A DNA stretch of 64,000 bases from Paguma larvata. Lineage: Eukaryota > Chordata > Mammalia > Carnivora > Viverridae. Below are positions 58,061 through 64,000 of the stretch, piece by piece. The notes under the pieces are model-generated. The model was not told the origin of the DNA. It made no database searches and saw only the letters and a list, made by a program, of their open reading frames with translations. The DNA is taken from assembly GCA_030068075.1 (NCBI GenBank), contig CM057836.1:66067788-66131787 (forward strand), written 5' to 3'. Position 1 is the stretch's first letter. The number at the start of each line of letters is the position of its first letter. The position numbers and the translations under genes are program-made.

Positions 58061-58834
58061 CCGTTGTAGCCCTTTGTTATATTTTCTTTAAAATCACTTA
58101 GCTCTTTCCTAAATTTTCTTTATGCAGTTTTCTCATAAATTTAAGCTTTTACATGAACTCTGCTACGTGAAGAAAATATGACTTGGACTTAATCAGAGAG
58201 GAAGCATTTAGGGATGATAAAGCTGAGAAAATAAAACCTTACATGTGTCCTCGGGACCTGGACTCCTAGGATTCCATTCACCCCTTGTTACTAAATCCCC
58301 CATACCGACCTTCATTAACCATTCTCACAGAAAGCACTGGTCCTCCCGCAAGGATTTATTATTTGAGTTTTGGGGAGGCAATTAAGAGTTTATAGAAAGA
58401 TTTAAATTTGATTAGAACCCCAGTGGCCTTTTCTGTATTTCAGCTCAATAACCTGACCAATGATTCCCCCCTCCCAGTTTAACGAACTTGGTCAAATTCG
58501 ATACTAGAATAATTTTTGCTCAAATTAAAACTTTTTATCAACAGTAAATTTATAGGAGATAATGATTTTTCTCTCATTATATCTAACAGGAAGATTAATG
58601 AGGTATTTAGGTGATAAAAAGCCACCAAACTCATTCATTCACAAATGTTAACTGAGAACCCATATAACAGACAGAGGACCAGCTGTTAGGGATATGGTGA
58701 TAAACAAAAATAGTTATGGTCTTTCTGTGGTAAGACCGAATAATGACCTGCAAAGACAGCTAAGTCCTGAGCCATGGAAACTGAAAAATGTGAAGAAGTT
58801 AATGGGCTTGAACTGTGGATTTTATGCTAGACTG
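58061..58834. other. Anonymous stretch
   Basis: No gene. Part of 58630-58710 (AAATGTTAACTGAGAACCCA) resembles an old repeat, with low support. Confidence 0.45.
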
Positions 58835-59160
58835 TTTGGGTGGGCTCTAAATGCAATCACAAATGTCCTTATAAGGAGAAGGAAGAGGGGTTGAGAGAAG
58901 AGGTAGGAGGCAAGTGTAGAAAAATGATGCGATGCAGAACCATGATCCAAAGAGGGAAGACAGCCTCGATAAGGGGAAAAGGCAATGCAAACTATTCTTC
59001 CCAGAGCCTCTAGAGGGAGCACCTCCCTGTAACACCTTCGTAGCAGCCCAGCGAAACTAATAATGGCTGACTTCTGATCTCCAGACATGTGGGAAACTAA
59101 ATTTCTGTTGTAAACCACCAAGTTTGTGGTAATTTATTACAGCCACAGGAAACAAATATA
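58835..59160 (+). mobile_element. ERVL-MaLR (MLT1-like) LTR relic, sense
   Basis: TGGGCTCTAAATGCAATCAC and AAATGTCCTTATAAGGAGAA at the left, GAGCCTCTAGAGGGAGCACC in the middle, and CCACCAAGTTTGTGGTAATT near the 3' end follow the MLT1 order. No internal retroviral sequence accompanies it. Confidence 0.85.
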
Positions 59161-59850
59161 CTGCCTTCTATAGAGTTTATGATCTAGCGGGTTAAAAGGC
59201 AATTAGAATGAAGTATAAGATGATATATAATCAGAAACTGGAAAGAGCAATACAGGGTAGTCTGGGTAAGACAGTGGCAAAAGGCAAAATCGGAGAGCTG
59301 CAAACACCAGGTTTTAAATAGTTATTCTGTCTCTTTAAGGTGCTTTTATGGAGGCAAGGGAGTGGTGGGAATGTGGTGGCAAGAAATGAGGCTGAATGAA
59401 CCACTAAACAAGTGCTAGGTGATGGAGGCACAGGTCACGCTAAAGAGTTCGGGTTTGATTCTTACAGTCTGGGGAGCTATTTAAGTGAGTGGAGTGGTGG
59501 CATAATTAGGTATGCATTTTAGAAAACTTCCTCAGGCTGTAGGGTAGGTTGTGGGAAGTACCTCAGTACTCACCACTCATTGCACCACCCTTTCTTAGAC
59601 TTCATGGATTCACATATACTAGACATTTTCTATTATTATTTTTTCTTTTCCTAAAAATCAATTTTCATTTGCAAGATTCTCTTGGTTTCTCACATCTCTG
59701 CTTCTACAGATTTCCTTCCTTTTTGTCCCGAACTCCAGACATTTGTCTATTCACTATTTCCACTTGGATAGTAATAGGTTTCTCAAATTTAGCATTCCAA
59801 AACTGATCTCCACATTGGCCAGATCTGAATCTCAAAAAATGACAACTTTT
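59161..59850. other. Anonymous stretch
   Basis: No gene or confident repeat. Confidence 0.5.
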
Positions 59851-60110
59851 TTTTTAAATATAAGATTTTATTTTTTTTAAGAGCAACTTTGGGTTTATAA
59901 TAAAACTGAGAGGAAAGTACAGAGATTCCCGTATACTCCCTACCCCATTACGTGCATAGCCTCCCCTATTAGCAACATTACTTACCAGAATCTTACATTT
60001 TTTACTAAGAATAAATCTGTATTGACATATCAAAATCATCGAACTATAGTTTCTGAGTTCACTCTTGGTATACTGTATATTCAGTGGTTTTGGAAGCTCA
60101 TTTGACATTC
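59851..60110 (-). mobile_element. L1M-type 3' UTR relic, antisense
   Basis: A T-rich left end, then AACTTTGGGTTTATAATAAA, GTACAGAGATTCCCGTATAC, GCCTCCCCTATTAGCAACAT and AGTTCACTCTTGGTATACTG fit an old L1M 3' UTR. No coding sequence remains. Confidence 0.6.
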
Positions 60111-61301
60111 ACAACACGAAACTAAGAACCATTCAGATCTGCCGCCCTGTTCCTTTTTAGACAGAAGAAAGGTGGAACACTGAAAGGCTAGTGGATAGGC
60201 AGTGAACATCAGTACATCTAAACATCTCCTGAAAGAATAAACCGACACCTATTGAAAATTGTTTACCCCATATTCTAGAGCCTTCTACCAGGTTAACTGT
60301 GCATGATGAGATACTTATCCCCTCATCCCTAGGAAGCTGGGGTGAATGGAAACTCTGAGGCAGCTGTGTCTGAAGGGAGCAGTCTTGTTTGGAACTTCTC
60401 AGAGGGTGGATAGGGGCAAACAGTCTGCCAGCACATTCCCCACGTATGCTGAGGATGGTGCAGGACTCTAGGTAGTCATCTGACCTGGCTACTAGACTAG
60501 GGCATGCCAACATTTTCAGTGTCTTCTCCAGCAGGCTGCTGCAGAGCATTCTGCCTATTACGTATAAGATGTCCATGCATCATTGGATGATCTCATCCTA
60601 TAGATGCACAGGCCAAAGGTGCAGGTGAACATGACACCAGTTAGGGATGGGGATGGGACTGGGAGCCCGAGCAGGGGTTCCTTGGGACTGCAGCTCCAAA
60701 CTGGAATCCAGGAACTTTCTTGGCAAACACCATATACTTGTGTCTAGGTGGGTCTTATTAGTCGTGTCCAAACTAACTGCAGGGTTCTGTTTTACTAAGG
60801 CATGTGTTCTACAAATCAGGGCTTCATCTATATTGAAATAGTTGATACGAAAAGTCAATTGGATTTTAAATCTCTTCATGTTATTATAAGAAATGGTGCA
60901 GTTACATTTGTCAATAGAAAACCTCTTAAATTCTTTAAATATAATTTCAATTGTTAAAAGTTTTGAATAGTTGCATAAAAGGATTCACATTTAAAAAAAT
61001 GAACTACTAGTAAAATCATCTACATTTAAGAATATCATCTAATAAAGTTTCTTACTGATGGTACTCATTAAAAATTTATAGAGATCATCATTAAAATGCC
61101 TTCATCAGGAATTGAAGAAAACCATTCTAACTATATAGTGTGCGTATAACTTAATTCTATTTTTTAAAGGTTAAAATGGCTTCATTAAAAATGTTGAAAG
61201 GTTATAACTGAAGTTTTATAAAAATTTTTTATTTTTAAATTTTATTTATTTCATATTTATTTTATTAACTGCATTTTATTTTTCTTAATTATAGAACAAA
61301 G
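60111..61301. other. Anonymous stretch
   Basis: No gene. Frames of 139 residues (60157-60576, minus) and 93 residues (60598-60879, minus) lack any recognisable domain. Region 61200-61300 is extremely AT-rich. Confidence 0.5.
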
Positions 61302-61496
61302 ACTTTTTTATTTATTTAGGGAGAGAAAGAGCATGAGGGAAGGGCAGAGAGACAGGGATAGAGAGAGAATCCCAAGCAAGCTCTGTGCTGACAGCAGAGA
61401 TCCTGATGCAGGACTTGAACTTGTGAACTGTGAGGCTGCTGCAGAGCATCTGAGCCAAAGTCAGACGCTTAACCAACTGAGCTACCCAGGCACCCC
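61302..61496 (-). mobile_element. CAN-SINE, antisense
   Basis: Tail TTTTTTATTTATTTAGGGAG, GA-rich tract, core with CTCTGTGCTGACAGCAGAGA, and the tRNA-like head in antisense (TAACCAACTGAGCTACCCAG, then GCACCCC). It is full length. Target duplication not clear. Confidence 0.93.
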
Positions 61497-62444
61497 AAGA
61501 GGTGATAACTTTTTAACCAGTCCCCACGTAGAGGTTCCTTTAGTCTCCTTCATATTATATCATGTGCTATACATGTGCTATACAAATATTAGCATTCTCT
61601 CAGTATCCATTGGCATGAAAACAGTTGGGCAGCACTACCCTATGCTATCTGTTCCCTCTTTACTTCGTGAGATATTTATCTCTGATGTTAGCAAGGAGCA
61701 ACTCAACTCAACCCATGAAAACTGACAGGACAGTTGGCTCTGCCATCTCTCTAGGTAGGAGATGCTGCCAGACAGGAAGGACAAAGCCATTTTGACTCAT
61801 TAAATCTTGGCTTATTGATACTGTTTACAGCCTGGCTATTGAAAAGCAGACATCATGCCCCCAAAGTTCTCAAAAGTCACTAGTATAAACCGCCCTTTTA
61901 TAAAAATTTCTAATGTATACTGCAAACCTTTCCTTATATGATCTTGGTGATGGTCCTCTCAATTAACTTATCCCCTTTTTTTCTTTTGTTTTTTGTTGTT
62001 TTTACTTGTGATTATAAGGATATCAAAGCTGAACACTAGTTTCCTTTTTATCCTGCTAATTCTCCTTAAGTGTCTTATTGACCAAGACATGTTCTTCTTC
62101 ATGGCTGAATCATGCTTGTCTAATTCTAATAGACACCATTGTAATTTTATAGAAGAAAAATGCAAACTTTCCCAGATATGCATTGTCTTATAACTGTGCC
62201 CTTTTGTTTAAAGAATCTCTAACAAAATTTATTTTCTATATTCATTACTTAACGTAATGCATTTCTCTTCGCTGAATCAGTACATTTTCCTTTGATTAGT
62301 GCTGCCAATTCTAGGCCTGGGAAGGGAGAAATCTGGATCCTGGTACTATTCAGAAGTCTAGTATAATATTCATCATTTTTTTAAAGTTGTGTTCTGAACT
62401 TGAATCCAAAGCAAAAGATAGGCAAACAGCTTAGTATATAGTTA
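61497..62444. other. Anonymous stretch
   Basis: No gene. An 11-bp perfect tandem pair CATGTGCTATA occurs at 61561-61582. Confidence 0.5.
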
Positions 62445-62458
62445 CTAAATGTTTTTTC

Positions 62459-62688
62459 TTTTTTTCTTTAATGTTTATTTATTTTAGAGAGAGAAAGAGA
62501 AAGGAAGGAAGGAAGGAAGGAATCAAGTAGGGAAGAAGTAGAGAGAAAGAGGGAGAAACAGTCCAAAGCAGGCTCTACGCTCTGAGCCGTTAGCACAGAG
62601 CCTGACATGGGGCTTGAACCCCCGAACTGTGAGATCATGACCTAAGCCAGAGTCAGACACTTAACCAACTGAGGCAGCCAAATGCTCC
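62459..62688 (-). mobile_element. CAN-SINE, antisense, with TSD and (GGAA)n
   Basis: Tail TTTAATGTTTATTTATTTTA, GA tract expanded into GGAA units (62500-62522), core CTCTGAGCCGTTAGCACAGA, and a degenerate head in antisense. Duplication CTAAATGTTTTTTC (62445-62458) against CTAAGTGTTTTCTC (62689-62702), two mismatches. Confidence 0.93.
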
Positions 62689-62702
62689 CTAAGTGTTTTC
62701 TC

Positions 62703-63227
62703 AAATCCAAAGATAATCTCAATTATTCTTATGTGAGTATTTTTTTTTCTCTATCTACATAGACCTTGTTCTTCTACATCAGACTGACGTTCAGTTTCAT
62801 AAAGTAGCCTGTTTCTAGTCACACCTAAATGTTTGGCAAGATTAGAATATGTTCTTTCTTCTTATTACCCATGTCTGAAAGGGAAATTCACTTTGTGAAA
62901 TATGTAATTTGATTTTTCCTTTTGAGGAGCAGGTAAAAATTCACTGAAATGTGGGAGCGACAACACAATTTTCTGTGATGTTACCTAGACAGCATTTGTA
63001 GCTAAATTATTTTCTGGATAAATTTTACTCACAAAGGAGACCATAGGTTGCTTTTCACATTTTCACAATCTAATAAGTCACAGCATTCCCCAATGCATTG
63101 CTAAGAGAATGAGTACAAGATTGAATCCCTTTAGCCAGCGCCATACGTTAAGGGCAGTTCTCTGTGGAGGGAGCCCTTTGCTATGTGGAAAGCAACTAAT
63201 TGGTGACAGAACAGAGCTTGGACACAG
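62703..63227. other. Anonymous stretch
   Basis: No gene or recognisable repeat. Confidence 0.5.
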
Positions 63228-63238
63228 AGATCTGATTC

Positions 63239-63439
63239 TTTTTTTTTTTTTAATTAAAAATATTGTTCTTAATGTTTATTCATTTTTGAGAGATAGAGAC
63301 ATAGTATGAGTGGGGGAGGGGCAGAAGTATGAGTGGGGGAGGGGCAGAGAGAGAGGGAGACATAGAATCCGAAGCAGTCTCCAGACTCTAAGCAGTTAGC
63401 ACAGAGCTGGAAGTAGAGCTCGAACTCATGAACCACAGG
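63239..63439 (-). mobile_element. CAN-SINE lacking its tRNA head, with an internal duplication
   Basis: Tail and body are normal (TTAATGTTTATTCATTTTTG, GA tract, core with AGCAGTTAGCACAGAGCTGG), but the antisense copy stops at GAACCACAGG. The roughly 55-bp tRNA-like head, including both pol III promoter boxes except part of the B box, is absent. A flanking duplication AGATCTGATTC (63228-63238) against AGATCTGTTTC (63440-63450) shows it inserted in this truncated form. A 23-bp tandem duplication (63303-63325, 63326-63348) lies in the GA tract. Confidence 0.9.
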
Positions 63440-63559
63440 AGATCTGTTTCCTAATAGTTTGACGTTCTTCCAACTGGTAGGAGTAGAGCTGACTTAAAGA
63501 AAAACGGTTAGGGTGAAGGCACATTACATCAAAACTGAGGGTGAATTCCTATCCACTGT

Positions 63560-63715
63560 TCTCTCACTGGGATCTGTGGGCCATGCTATCTCAATCACAG
63601 GGAAGCGTGTTAAACACACAGATTTCCAAATCCCATTCCAGACTGAGTGAATGATAACCTTTGGGGGGGGGGGTTTGGAGAATGTGCACTTATAAAATCA
63701 CTTCAAGAGAATTCT
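63560..63715 (-). mobile_element. MER5A-like hAT relic, antisense, with a G11 run
   Basis: CACAGATTTCCAAATCCCAT, CCAGACTGAGTGAATGATAA and TAAAATCACTTCAAGAGAAT follow the MER5A order on the reverse strand. A homopolymer of eleven G residues (63663-63673) replaces its GGGGTGGGG block. Confidence 0.6.
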
Positions 63716-63719
63716 TTCA

Positions 63720-64000
63720 AAAAATCATTATTTTTCATGTTGAGATAATTTTAGATAGACGTGCATTTGCAAGAAACAATAAAGAGATATCGTCTATATC
63801 TTTTCCCAATTTCCCCTAGTGGTAACATCTTGCAAAACAATATGGCCACTGGGATATTAACACTGATACAATCAGGACACAGCACTTTGCCATCACCACA
63901 AGAATGCCTCAAGTTGCCTCTTTATAGCCAAATGTACTTGGCTCCCAAACCATCCTTAACCTCTAGGATCCACTAACCTGTTTTCCCTTTTCATAATTTT
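63720..64000 (-). mobile_element. L1M-type 3' UTR relic, antisense, cut by the window edge
   Basis: TGTTGAGATAATTTTAGATA, TTTGCAAGAAACAATAAAGA, GTGGTAACATCTTGCAAAAC and ATCACCACAAGAATGCCTCA fit the 3' UTR of an old L1M element in antisense. It continues beyond the window. No coding sequence is present. Confidence 0.7.

Noticed and set aside
58835..59160. Recent endogenous retrovirus
   Set aside because: Only decayed solitary MaLR-type LTRs are visible; no gag, pol or env sequence was recognised in the window.
60157..60576. 139-residue minus-strand open frame
   Set aside because: No recognisable motif or matching exon structure; I cannot support it as a gene.
1..64000. CRISPR arrays, operons, bacterial IS or prophage elements
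   Set aside because: No regularly spaced repeats or prokaryotic coding density; all repeats are mammalian retroelements, relics or microsatellites.

Overview
This window looks like nuclear DNA from a feliform carnivore, most likely a felid. The evidence is eleven tRNA-Lys-derived CAN-SINEs of the feline type (head GGGGCGCCTGGGTGGCTCAG, an internal TC-rich tract, an A-rich tail with AATAAA-like units) and LINE-1 copies whose 3' ends (ATGTAAACCAATTTGAAAAT) and 3' untranslated regions look carnivore-specific. I found no protein-coding gene, exon series, RNA gene, CpG island or CRISPR array. Every protein-like open frame I can identify is LINE-1 ORF2 debris. By position the window is a gene desert or the inside of a large intron; the sequence alone cannot tell these apart.

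Layout. 1-8.4 kb: mostly anonymous AT-rich DNA with a (TTTC)n microsatellite, two SINEs, a MIR, MER5A and other hAT-like relics, and a MaLR LTR split by a SINE. 8.4-9.5 kb: the 3' end of an old L1. 11.5-21.1 kb: one old, essentially full-length antisense L1 broken up by a nested L1 fragment with a perfect 16-bp target-site duplication (TSD), a 2.7-kb L1 with a twin-priming inversion, and a SINE; a further SINE sits at its 5' edge. 22.6-24.0 kb: a SINE and an antisense L1 fragment that hosts a younger sense L1 tail carrying an apparent 3' transduction. 24-42 kb: mostly anonymous DNA with MIR and L2 relics, a young 1-kb L1 at 28.9 kb, several SINEs, two very short L1 3' ends, and a SINE fused to an L1 tail. 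42.4-48.0 kb: a second long antisense L1 with its 5' end present and its 3' end missing. 49-64 kb: MaLR LTRs, L2 and MIR relics, a second twin-primed L1 (54.4-56.5 kb), a (GAT)n microsatellite, three SINEs, and L1M-type 3' UTR relics up to the right edge.

How it fits together. The only visible biology is retrotransposition and its after-effects. L1 supplied the machinery, SINEs used it in trans, and target-site duplications let several insertions be ordered in time. The most informative points are the 3' transduction at about 23.68-23.75 kb, the two twin-priming inversions, and repeated microsatellite growth at the same ORF2 position in at least six L1 copies. I did not find a previously undescribed gene system. 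Repeat family names come from recalled consensus features and were not checked by alignment; boundaries without a TSD are accurate to about 5-20 bp.
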